Of a DNA stretch of 64,000 nt, positions 1-8,556 are shown piece by piece; the stretch's first letter is position 1; every line of letters starts with the position of its first letter. The notes beneath the pieces were generated by a model. It was not told the DNA's origin. It searched no databases and saw only the letters and a list, made by a program, of their open reading frames with translations. A program made the translations under genes and the position numbers. This stretch comes from Ignavibacteria bacterium (GTDB lineage Bacteria > Bacteroidota > Ignavibacteria > Tepidaquicellales > Tepidaquicellaceae). The stretch lies in the NCBI GenBank assembly GCA_016719565.1, contig JADJYU010000013.1:62001-126000 (forward strand), read 5' to 3'.

Positions 1-763
1 CTCTTGTATCTCCGTCTAATTTTGTAAGAACAACTCCGTCAAAATCAAGTTTGTCATGAAACGCCTTTGCTGTATTCACTGCATCCTGTCCCGTCATAGC
101 ATCCACTACAAAAAGTATCTCTTCCGGATTCAGCGACTTTTTTAGAGCAGCCACTTCATTCATCATTTCCTCATCTATTGCAAGCCGTCCTGCAGTATCT
201 ACAATTAAAGTATCCCGCGCATTTTCACGGGCATACTGGATAGCTGCACTGGATATCTTTACAGGATCCTTTTCATTATCATCAGTGTAAACAGGAATGC
301 CGATCTGCTTACCAAGTATTCTGAGCTGTTCAATAGCTGCAGGTCTGTACACGTCGCATGCAGCCAGCAGCGGATTTCTTCCTTTTGATTTTAAATATTT
401 TGCAAGCTTAGCGGAAAAGGTCGTCTTACCCGAACCCTGCAGTCCTACCATGAGTATTACGGAAGGGATCCTGTCGGAAAACTTTATACCTGATCTTTCC
501 GCTCCCATCAGCTTTATAAGCTCGTCATTAATTACTTTGACAATAAGCTGACCGGGTGTAATGCTGTTTAAGACATTAAGCCCGATGGATTTTTCCTTTA
601 CATCATTTATAAATTTGGTTACGACTTTATAATTTACGTCGGCATCAAACAATACTCTCCTGATCTCCCGAAGAGATTCATCAATATTAGCATCCGTAAT
701 TTTTCCCTGACCTCTGATCTTTTTGAGAACAGTTTCAAGTTTATTTGTTAAGTCGTCCAGCAT
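1..763 (-). CDS. ffh: Signal recognition particle protein Ffh, 3' part off the left edge
   Basis: SRP54-type GTPase that binds 4.5S RNA and delivers signal-peptide-bearing nascent chains to FtsY at the membrane. The 254 visible codons start at the ATG at 763-761 (MLDDLTNKLETVLKKI), which opens the four-helix N domain. They run into the G domain with the P-loop GLQGSGKTT, the DVYRPAAIEQL insertion-box region, DTAGR and TKLDGD. The rest of the G domain and the methionine-rich M domain lie beyond the left edge, so the gene is partial only because of the window. It is transcribed divergently from rnhB, with about 160 bp between the two starts. Identification is by family motifs and is very secure. 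Confidence 0.97.
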   Translation of the reverse strand, partial: MLDDLTNKLETVLKKIRGQGKITDANIDESLREIRRVLFDADVNYKVVTKFINDVKEKSIGLNVLNSITPGQLIVKVINDELIKLMGAERSGIKFSDRIPSVILMVGLQGSGKTTFSAKLAKYLKSKGRNPLLAACDVYRPAAIEQLRILGKQIGIPVYTDDNEKDPVKISSAAIQYARENARDTLIVDTAGRLAIDEEMMNEVAALKKSLNPEEILFVVDAMTGQDAVNTAKAFHDKLDFDGVVLTKLDGDTR

Positions 764-923
764 TATACTATAGTTAGAGTATCAGGCAGATATAGTTTTC
801 CAAATTAGAGTGCTAAAAATACCAATATTAATAAATTTTATCAAGGTATATTATTCCATTAGTCTGTTTCTATTTTTGGGATTTTAGGATATTTTAAAGC
901 CGGTTTTTGAATTAATCAAAATT

Positions 924-1496
924 ATGTTAATCTGCGGTATAGATGAAGCGGGGAGAGGTCCGCTAGCCGGTCCGGTAGTTGCAGCTTCAGTAATATTTGA
1001 AGAAGGATTTACCATAGAAGGCGTAACTGACTCCAAAATGCTCACCCCCTTTCAAAGAGAAAGTCTCTTTCCTTTAATAATCGAAAATTGTCTTGAATAT
1101 AATATTCAGCATATCTGCAATAATGTAGTCGACGAGATCAACATTCTTAAAGCTACAATGCTCGCCATGTATAAATGCATTTCAGAAGCAGAGACCAAAG
1201 CCGATAAATATTATATAGACGGAAATTATTTTAAGCTTCATGAAAATTATCAGGAAAATATAAATTATGAAACAGTGGTAAAAGGGGATTCAAAGATATT
1301 TGCAGTATCCTGCGCTTCCATACTTGCAAAAGTTACACGCGATATGCTGATGAGAGAATTTCATTCCTTATACTCCGAATATGATTTCAAATCCAATAAA
1401 GGATACGGCACAAAAAAACATATTGAAAAAATAAAAGAGATCGGTGTTTGTGAAATTCACAGGAAGACTTTTTGCAGGAAATTTAATTGTGACTAA
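924..1496 (+). CDS. rnhB: Ribonuclease HII
   Basis: Endonuclease that cuts the RNA strand of RNA-DNA hybrids, including single ribonucleotides embedded in DNA. The 190-residue protein begins MLICGIDEAGRGPLAGPVV; DEAGRG supplies the first acidic metal ligands of the type 2 RNase H fold. It keeps the KGDSKIFAVSCASILAKVTRD block and a GYGTKKH element near the C-terminus, and its length is normal for the family. The start is the ATG directly before the conserved beta strand. The TAA stop shares one base with the ATG of the downstream yraN gene, so the two are probably co-transcribed and translationally coupled. Confidence 0.96.
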   Translation: MLICGIDEAGRGPLAGPVVAASVIFEEGFTIEGVTDSKMLTPFQRESLFPLIIENCLEYNIQHICNNVVDEINILKATMLAMYKCISEAETKADKYYIDGNYFKLHENYQENINYETVVKGDSKIFAVSCASILAKVTRDMLMREFHSLYSEYDFKSNKGYGTKKHIEKIKEIGVCEIHRKTFCRKFNCD

Positions 1497-1888
1497 TGAA
1501 AAATCCGGATACATCAGATACGAAGTGCATTTATAAAAACAGATTCGGGAAAAGCGGTGAGATCATTGCCATGAATTATCTGAAAGAATCAGGACTGAAA
1601 TTCCTTCAAGCAAACTACAGATTTCAGAGAGCGGAAATTGATCTGATATTTGAAGATGTATCCGGTAAAACACTGCTGTTTATTGAAGTGAAGACAAGGA
1701 AGAATAAAAATTTCGGCGAACCTGAAGAGTCTGTCACCGCTTACAAAATGGAAAACATCAAAAAAGCAGCAATGGGTTTCATACTGGAGAATGAATTATA
1801 CTCCTCGCATGATCTCCGCATTGATGTAGTTAGTATACTTTTCACTGACGGCATTCCGGATATCAATCACATTAAAAACGCTTTCTGA
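1496..1888 (+). CDS. yraN: YraN/UPF0102 family putative endonuclease
   Basis: A 130-residue protein of the UPF0102 family, which has a restriction-endonuclease-like fold and is commonly found beside rnhB. Visible family features are G(K)SGEIIAMNYL near residues 19-29, the A-E-I-D-L-I-F segment near residue 45 and the FIEVKTRKNK motif near residue 63, which would form the D-(E/Q)-x-K type active site. The biochemical role of the family is not settled. The start overlaps the rnhB stop by one base. The gene ends directly against the 3' end of the convergent gene at 1889, with no spacer and no obvious terminator. Confidence 0.93.
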   Translation: MKNPDTSDTKCIYKNRFGKSGEIIAMNYLKESGLKFLQANYRFQRAEIDLIFEDVSGKTLLFIEVKTRKNKNFGEPEESVTAYKMENIKKAAMGFILENELYSSHDLRIDVVSILFTDGIPDINHIKNAF

Positions 1889-2755
1889 TCAGAACACAAA
1901 TGTCATTCCAAATTTAAAAGTCTCATATCTTAAAGGAGCCGAACTCACAAAAGGCCAGTACATCTGATCTTTTTTGAGCTGATAGAATCCGTATTCATAA
2001 GCGTTCAGTAAAATAAAATTTACGAATGTTCCTGCGACCGGAGAATTTTTCATGACTGATTTTGTAAAAGCTTCCAGTAAACCAAATCCGGCATATTCAA
2101 TCACAGTGCTCATTAATTGTTTACCCGCAAGATGTCTCGGAAAAATATCCGCCGTCTCATATTTCGGCTGTATAGAAAATCCTTTTGTGATCTGTAAATT
2201 TATTCCTGCTTCAAATGAACTGCCGAATCTGAAAACACCTGCCATGTTATCCAGCTCCGAATAATAATTTTCATCAGCTGCGGCTGAAGTATTATCAGTT
2301 TGTTTGTCATACTTGAAATTCGACCAGTTGAAGGTATGCGAACTGTAAGGAAGAATTGCAGCTGACTTACCGAGAGAAACTCCATATCCGCTTTTATTAC
2401 CAAATCCGAATTTCCATACATTTGAATTAATTCCTGAATTATTTTTCTTTATCGAATTCTCCTGAGCATTAAAACTCAGAAACAGGAATCTGTTTTTATA
2501 TCTGATAATATCTTTCCGGAAATTAGAAGTTTTACTTGAGGAAAAACCGAGATTCAGTTCTATCAGTCCTGTCGGCGCAAAATCATATCCCGTTCCGCTG
2601 AAATTAACATCGGAAACTCCGTATGATATCTCTATGGCCGGTTTACTTTTGAGAAGGCTTTTGATTGAATAATCATGGTCAGTATATTTAATCTGAGCCT
2701 GAGAAAGTGCCGTAAAAAATAAAAAAAATACTGAAAGAAGTGTGGATTTTTTCAT
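1889..2755 (-). CDS. Putative secreted outer-membrane beta-barrel protein
   Basis: 288 residues with a clear N-terminal signal peptide (MKKSTLLSVFFLFFTALSQAQ). The body is rich in aromatic and polar residues, and the protein ends in a strand that finishes with phenylalanine (TFKFGMTFVF). This pattern is typical of outer-membrane barrels, where the C-terminal aromatic is a BAM recognition signal. I do not recognise a named family. The gene is single, faces yraN tail to tail, and has about 185 bp between its start and the next gene upstream. Calling it an outer-membrane protein is inference from the signal peptide and C-terminus; a soluble periplasmic protein remains possible. Confidence 0.7.
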   Translation of the reverse strand: MKKSTLLSVFFLFFTALSQAQIKYTDHDYSIKSLLKSKPAIEISYGVSDVNFSGTGYDFAPTGLIELNLGFSSSKTSNFRKDIIRYKNRFLFLSFNAQENSIKKNNSGINSNVWKFGFGNKSGYGVSLGKSAAILPYSSHTFNWSNFKYDKQTDNTSAAADENYYSELDNMAGVFRFGSSFEAGINLQITKGFSIQPKYETADIFPRHLAGKQLMSTVIEYAGFGLLEAFTKSVMKNSPVAGTFVNFILLNAYEYGFYQLKKDQMYWPFVSSAPLRYETFKFGMTFVF

Positions 2756-2892
2756 AGCTGATTGATTTATTTTTTTAATTAATCGTAAAGAGCTTTAACA
2801 CTTTTTAGACATATTTTGACCGCCTAAGGTTTCATAATAAATCAGAATTTAATGACCGGGAAAAATAAAAATTAAATAATATTGATAAAAAA

Positions 2893-2917
2893 AAAGACGG
2901 TATAAAATACCGTCTTT
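2893..2917 (-). terminator. Intrinsic terminator of the 2940-4280 gene
   Basis: Inverted repeat with arms GACGGTAT and ATACCGTC, extended by A/T pairs, a three-base loop, and a run of T on the minus strand. It lies about 20 bp after the stop of the minus-strand T9SS gene. The same stem sequence recurs at 4497-4522. Confidence 0.85.
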
Positions 2918-2939
2918 AATAAATTTATCTGATAAAAAA

Positions 2940-4280
2940 TTATTTTAGAAGTGTCATTTTCTTTATCTTGCTGAAAGAACCCGCTGATAATTTATAGAAA
3001 TAAATTCCGCTCGGATAACCTGCTGCATTCCATTCTACAGTATAATTTCCGGGATTCTGATTTTCATTTACGAGAACTGAAATTTCGCTGCCAAGAGCGT
3101 TATATATAACAAGTTTAACGCTGCTGTTTCCGGGAATAGAATAATTAATTAAAGTAGATGGATTGAACGGATTCGGATAATTTTGAGACAGTTCATACTG
3201 AACCGGAGTACCTATGCTGATCTCATTCTCCAGATTGAAATATTCAAAGTTACCGTTGTAATCTATTTGCTTTAATCTGTAATTATATGCGCCTGTATTT
3301 AATCCTCTGTCTGTATATGAATAGTTTTGTGTCAGAGTAGTTGTACCGTTTCCGTTAACGTAGCCCGCTTTAATCCAGATTCTGTTTTCAGAAGATCTTT
3401 CAATCTCAAACCGGGAATTGTTTGTCTCAGATGAAGTAGTCCAGTTTAAAGTTACCTCATTACCGCTTACAGAAGAAGTGAAAGAAGATAGTTCGACAGG
3501 AAGTAAAGCGTCTCCGTATCCTAACCCTCTGATATCATCAGATAAATCTATAGCCGCAACACTGACTGCTCCTGCAGTAGTTATAGTTAAAGCTCTGGAG
3601 TTAATATCTGTTGCATAAAATTCACCAGCGCCTTTATAAACAGCACCGAAAATTTCTCCGTGAGCTGCTCCGGATTGAGGTATTAACGTTTCTGTAAGAG
3701 TATTCAGATCTATACGACCCATATTCGCTGAAGAGTTTCCTGACCAGTGATAAAGAAAGTTATCATCTGAGTTATAAGCAATTACTTCTCCGTCAAAGCC
3801 TAAGGAATACGGACCTCCGAGAAAAGTTGGAACTCCGGTAGTTATGTCAACAGTGTAAAGTCTTTCTGAAAATGCACCGGAACCATTTCCTCCAAATGCA
3901 TATAAGATCCCCGTTGGAGAAAAAGTAATCGAAGAGAAATTTCCGCCCATACTTCCAATATCCGTGCAGACACCGGTTTCAGGATTTACTGTTACTAATC
4001 TTCTCGGACCGCCGGTTACTCTTACTATTGCATAATATAAGCCATTGACCGGATTCCAGGTTACTGAGGTTGCCCCTTCTACAGTAAAAGAAGCCAAGGT
4101 TAGCTGCGCACCTGAAAACACAGTCCAGGAAGGATCATTGAATATCCATATTGAATCCTGAAACGAAGATGTACCGACAATGTACGCTTTACTTTGTTTC
4201 GGCGATAAAGCTGCAAAAAGGAGAACTGTTAAAACGATGAAGAAGAATTTCACAATTACGGATCTGTAATTATTTTTCAT
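2940..4280 (-). CDS. Secreted protein with T9SS type A sorting domain
   Basis: 446 residues. A signal peptide (about residues 1-32) is followed by a repeat-rich region (about 33-250) with turns such as YTVDITTG and LNTLTE that suggest a beta-propeller-like fold. Next comes a fibronectin-III-like segment beginning LPVELSSFTSSV (about 258-350), then a C-terminal Por sorting domain starting QNYPNPFNPSTLINYS and ending SKIKKMTLLK. The sorting domain directs export through the type IX system and anchoring or release at the cell surface. The substrate or ligand is unknown. The gene is followed by its own terminator and separated from the upstream T9SS gene by another, so it is probably monocistronic. 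Confidence 0.88.
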   Translation of the reverse strand: MKNNYRSVIVKFFFIVLTVLLFAALSPKQSKAYIVGTSSFQDSIWIFNDPSWTVFSGAQLTLASFTVEGATSVTWNPVNGLYYAIVRVTGGPRRLVTVNPETGVCTDIGSMGGNFSSITFSPTGILYAFGGNGSGAFSERLYTVDITTGVPTFLGGPYSLGFDGEVIAYNSDDNFLYHWSGNSSANMGRIDLNTLTETLIPQSGAAHGEIFGAVYKGAGEFYATDINSRALTITTAGAVSVAAIDLSDDIRGLGYGDALLPVELSSFTSSVSGNEVTLNWTTSSETNNSRFEIERSSENRIWIKAGYVNGNGTTTLTQNYSYTDRGLNTGAYNYRLKQIDYNGNFEYFNLENEISIGTPVQYELSQNYPNPFNPSTLINYSIPGNSSVKLVIYNALGSEISVLVNENQNPGNYTVEWNAAGYPSGIYFYKLSAGSFSKIKKMTLLK

Positions 4281-4496
4281 TTTGTTTAAGTTAAGTTAAT
4301 AAATTAATTCAGATAACACATTAACTAATATTTAATATTAAGCAAAGATAAAAATTATTTAAGAAAGATCACTAAGATTGGGGTATGTCCTCTTAATTGA
4401 GTTTTTAAAATATAAATTTAAATCAAAAATAATAATTTTATTTTAAAGTTCAAATTATTTTTTTGAAAAGGCATGAAAGAAATTTGCAAATAAAAA

Positions 4497-4522
4497 AAGA
4501 CGGTATTGTAAAATACCGTCTT
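4497..4522 (-). terminator. Intrinsic terminator of the 4548-6404 gene
   Basis: Stem arms AAGACGGTATT and AATACCGTCTT around a four-base loop, followed on the minus strand by a run of T. It sits about 25 bp after the stop of the upstream minus-strand gene. The core stem is the same as in the terminator at 2893-2917. Confidence 0.87.
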
Positions 4523-4547
4523 ATGAATTATTTACTGATACTGAAAT

Positions 4548-6404
4548 TTATTTCAGCAGCATCATTTTCTTTATGTCTGTAAAATAGTGTGTCTGGATTT
4601 TGTAATAATAAATTCCGCTTGGGAAGTTTGCTGCATTGAGAGTATACTGATATGAACCCGGGGTCAGATTCTGATTTACAAGTTTTGATAATTCCTTACC
4701 TAGCATGTCATAGACAATGATCGATGCGAAAGTTGATTTGGCAATATCAAATTTAATTATAGTTGAAGGATTAAACGGATTAGGATAATTCTGATAAAGT
4801 GAGAATTTATCCGGTACACTTGAGTTGTAATTTAAAATACCAACGTCAATTGTATCATAAACAGCTTTCTGAACTATTACTGAATTCATATTGAACTGCG
4901 CATTAGCATTCGGTCCGGTGTACGAACCTTCTCCCTGTCCTTCCCATCTGTTAAAATAATATGTCTTACCGTTATGACTGACCTGTAATGCAGACAATGT
5001 CAGCGATACAGCTGCGGCAGAATCGATATAATTTCCCACGCCTCCTGAAATAGTTACAGGCAGTCCTGCCGGCTCTGTAAGTCCGAGCAGTCTGAACTGA
5101 ACATCATTGATAACTGCGAATGATGTTTCCGTTGTATTGATATTAATAGTCTGGGACTGCGGTCCTCCGTTTGTCCAGCTGTTATAGATGTATCTGTTGT
5201 TTCCGATTGTCTGTGGCGATATTGCTTCAAGTGTGTGTGATGAATTTAAATCCCAGGTGAAAACTCTCGGCGTAGTATAGTTAGCGCCGTCCACTTTATA
5301 AGAAAGTCCTTTCCTGTCAGTACCTGTTACAATATAACTTCTGCCTATAAGATAGTTTATGATCGTCTTATGAACTTTACCGCTGGCGCTTGTTCCCGTT
5401 AGTAAAATCTGATATTCACCGGCCGGAACAGATCCGTTTGAAGCAACATTTACATTCAGGGAATCCGGGAAACTGCTCATAACATTTCCATTAGGGAATT
5501 CAACTGTTATGCCCGGCGTACCTGAAAGAACCTGAGAAGTAAATGTTACAGCAGAATTGAAACCGTCAGCAACTGAAGGGATATGAACTTTGTAACCTGC
5601 ATTCTGTGACTGTCCCTGATTTACTACTCTGTAAGCCGGAGCTGAGAATAAATTAAAATCAAGTGTCAGAGATCCTGTATTGTGAATCTCAAGTGGAGCT
5701 CCCTGTACCATTACTATACTTTCGATTTGCGAAGCATCCCATGAAGGATCGATCTGATAAGTATAGTTTAAAGTTATAACTTTTCCGGGCAGAAGAGTCA
5801 CGCCTGTACCTATACCATTCGGAAGCATTTTTCTCATAACATCATGAAAATGCGATTCGCCGTTTGTACCGGGCGGGAAAGGATAAGTAACTAATTTTTC
5901 TGAAATTACAAAATGAACTGTTGCATTTGGATTTGGAAGCACAGTCTCACAATATATTTTTACTGTAGAGTTAACTGTGTTGCCTGTTCTTGTTTCAGTT
6001 AAAATTACAGTAACGGGAGAAAGTATATCAGTCCTCTGATTGAAAATATTTGTAACTGTTGAAGTGCTTCCTCCGGTAATGCTTGTAACTCCGTCAAATA
6101 CCCAGGTAGGAATTGCATTTATACCGTAATTAGTTCTTCTTGTATTGTTATCTCCGGGATTGATAAGGTACATCGGGTCATTTCCGGGAGCCGGCCAGTT
6201 CATGTGGTAGCTGATCGATTTTACTTTTGATGGATCTGCAGTGCTTAAAAATGCTTCAAGATTTGGATTGTTGGAAGCGCATGGTCCGCATGTAGAACTT
6301 GTGAATCTTTCGATAATTACTTTTCTGTCACCTGCGTCTGCTGCTTTTATAAAGATCACAAACATAAATGACATGAAAAGAATTGAGTAAATTAATTTTT
6401 TCAT
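4548..6404 (-). CDS. Omp28-related thioredoxin-like secreted protein with T9SS sorting domain
   Basis: 618 residues. After a signal peptide, IIERFTSSTCGPCASNNPNLE contains a CxxC pair (Cys39, Cys42) in the arrangement of Omp28-related proteins, whose N-terminal domain is thioredoxin-like. The next ~200 residues (HFVISEKLVTYPFPPG, FHDVMRKMLPNG) match that family's layout. The later part carries beta-sandwich segments such as PAGLPVTISGG. The C-terminus is a Por sorting domain (QNYPNPFNPSTIIKFDI to DIKKMMLLK). The likely role is a surface or extracellular protein with redox or folding activity; the substrate cannot be read from sequence. It ends at its own terminator. Confidence 0.85.
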   Translation of the reverse strand: MKKLIYSILFMSFMFVIFIKAADAGDRKVIIERFTSSTCGPCASNNPNLEAFLSTADPSKVKSISYHMNWPAPGNDPMYLINPGDNNTRRTNYGINAIPTWVFDGVTSITGGSTSTVTNIFNQRTDILSPVTVILTETRTGNTVNSTVKIYCETVLPNPNATVHFVISEKLVTYPFPPGTNGESHFHDVMRKMLPNGIGTGVTLLPGKVITLNYTYQIDPSWDASQIESIVMVQGAPLEIHNTGSLTLDFNLFSAPAYRVVNQGQSQNAGYKVHIPSVADGFNSAVTFTSQVLSGTPGITVEFPNGNVMSSFPDSLNVNVASNGSVPAGEYQILLTGTSASGKVHKTIINYLIGRSYIVTGTDRKGLSYKVDGANYTTPRVFTWDLNSSHTLEAISPQTIGNNRYIYNSWTNGGPQSQTININTTETSFAVINDVQFRLLGLTEPAGLPVTISGGVGNYIDSAAAVSLTLSALQVSHNGKTYYFNRWEGQGEGSYTGPNANAQFNMNSVIVQKAVYDTIDVGILNYNSSVPDKFSLYQNYPNPFNPSTIIKFDIAKSTFASIIVYDMLGKELSKLVNQNLTPGSYQYTLNAANFPSGIYYYKIQTHYFTDIKKMMLLK

Positions 6405-6463
6405 AATATTTAATTTATTGAATTAGTCTTTGAGGATTTTTTGAAATATAACTTTTTTAATAT

Positions 6464-8556
6464 TTATTTTAAATACAACATTTTTATATTTTGTATGTAT
6501 TCATCTGACTGAAGTCTTCAGAAATACATTCCGCTTGGATAATCTCCTGCATTAAAATTGAATTCATATGAACCGATCTGAACTGCGCCGCTGTATAATA
6601 CTTCAGTTTCCTTTCCGTTAATGTCATATACTGACAATTTTATATTTCTGTTTGCATTACTCTCAAATCTGATCTTAGTAGATGGGTTGAATGGATTGGG
6701 ATAATTCTGTAAAAGTCTGAAAGATGCCGGCAGTTCAGTATTCACTGTCTGAATTGATGACACGGCGTCATTTCTGTAAAAGAACAATCCGCCTTTTATA
6801 TTGCCGACAAACAAGTCCGCGTCGGTGTCATTATTTATATCGATAAAAAATGGCGCGGCATTCTGATGAACATTTACTCCGCCGTAAGATGTCGTCTGCA
6901 ATACAAAGGAAGGGCTTTGAGGTGTTCCGTCATTTCTGTAAAAAGATATCTGACCGTTCAGTCTCCCGATAAAGAGATCATAATCTCCGTCATCATCTAT
7001 ATCATAAAATCTCGGTACGCTGTCATCGCCGGCGTCAATGCCTGAGTAAAAATTACTTACAAATGTGAAATTAAAAACAGAAGGCGAACCGGTATTCTCA
7101 TAATAAATGAGTCTGCCGTTTGTTCCTCCTATAAACAGATCTAAATCATTGTCACCGTCAATGTCTGCAAGAGCCGGTGTGCTGCTTTGTCCCATCGTTG
7201 TAAGTCCTATCTGATATCCGCGCGATTCGAGTGCAAAATTAAAATTTTCAGGAGTGCCGGTATTTCTGAAAAACCAGAGTGAATCTCTCAAGTAACTTCC
7301 GAGCAGCAGGTCCTTATCACCGTCATTATCCAGATCAGCAAAGCACGGAGCATAATTAAAACTTTCAGAGATCACAGGAAGTGAATCTGTGATAAGAGAA
7401 AATGCCGGGGCAGATACAGTCCCTGTATTTTTATAATAGGCAAGTCTTGAATAATCACTTCCTATCACTAAGTCCTTATCCCCGTCATTGTCGAGGTCTT
7501 CAAAAAATGGATTGCTGCTGCCCCCGCATCTACGCTTAAAAGAAAATTATCAGTTACCCTGTTGAAAACGGGATTGCCTGCGCTTCCGTCATTTCTGTAA
7601 AATGTAAAATTATTATCATTCTGTGAAAGGTACAGAACTGATATGAACATATCCATATCACCGTCATTGTCAATATCTGTAAATCTTGTGGAGTTATATC
7701 CGAGTGAAGAATAAGGAGAATTTCTCGGATAGATAGAATCTGCTATTACGACATTTGGTTCTGAAGCAGTGCCGTCATTCCTTATAAAATAAATTCCTTT
7801 TGAAAACAGGTCTCCCCAGAAAAGATCATAATCATTGTCATTATCTATATCAACAAACTCCAGCGAATTTGCTCCGTGTCTGTTGTTCAGCGCAGGAGAA
7901 ATTATCAGAAGATTCTGCCAGATGTCGGATCTGAAAGTTAAAATAAAATTATTTGCCGTACCGGTATTTTCGTAAAAAGTAATTGTGCCTAAAGACTGAC
8001 CAGTGAAAAAATCCAGATCACCGTCATTGTCAATGTCACAAAATATAGGGACACAGTTCGCTTCGCTGTAGATCACAGTATCTCCTGATGAGCGGAGCTC
8101 CTCGATCTCCAGAACATACTGCGGCGAAAATGCATTACCTGTATTTTTAAAATACGATACGGACTGAAGAGGTCCTCCTGTAAAAAGATCCATATCACCG
8201 TCATTGTCTATATCTGCAAAATAAAACCAGTTCTCAAATCTCAGATCCTGAAATCTTGTAGTAACGAGTTTATACTGCGGAACCTGTGAGTTACCTGTAT
8301 TTATATAATAGTATAGAGAAGTGTCTGCGTCATAAGAAAAAAGGTCGAGATCATTGTCACCGTCTATGTCAACGAATTGTATCCGCGCATTATTCTGTCC
8401 GCCGTTAAATGGAGCATAGGAATTTCCTGATGGGAGCGCAAAATTAATTCCGTCATACTGCTGTATGTACGGCTGTGAATATATATTCTGACTGAAGATT
8501 GATAAAATAAAGATAACTACCGCTGGAAATATCAGCAGTTTAATTTGTGATGCCAT
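6464..8556 (-). pseudogene. FG-GAP/VCBS repeat T9SS protein, broken by a frameshift and an in-frame stop
   Basis: One gene now lies in two frames. The 5' part (8556 to about 7525) has a signal peptide and repeated DxDxDGDxD-type calcium-binding motifs of FG-GAP/VCBS beta-propellers (DIDGDNDLD, DIDNDGDMD). The 3' part (about 7525 to 6518) continues the repeats and then shows QNYPNPFNPSTKIRF. The frames join if one base is added to the five-C run at 7521-7525, which gives DAGGSSNPFFEDLDNDGDKD. At 6518-6520 an in-frame TGA follows PSGMYF where homologues have tyrosine; reading through gives RLQSDEYIQNIKMLYLK and a TAA at 6464-6466. The restored protein would be about 697 residues. Either real decay or sequence error. 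It overlaps the GH3 gene by 17 bp. Confidence 0.82.

Noticed and set aside
6518..7468. Independent gene starting MIGSDYSRLAYYKN
   Set aside because: It starts in mid-repeat with no signal peptide, and joins perfectly to the upstream frame when one base is added, so it is the 3' part of the same gene.
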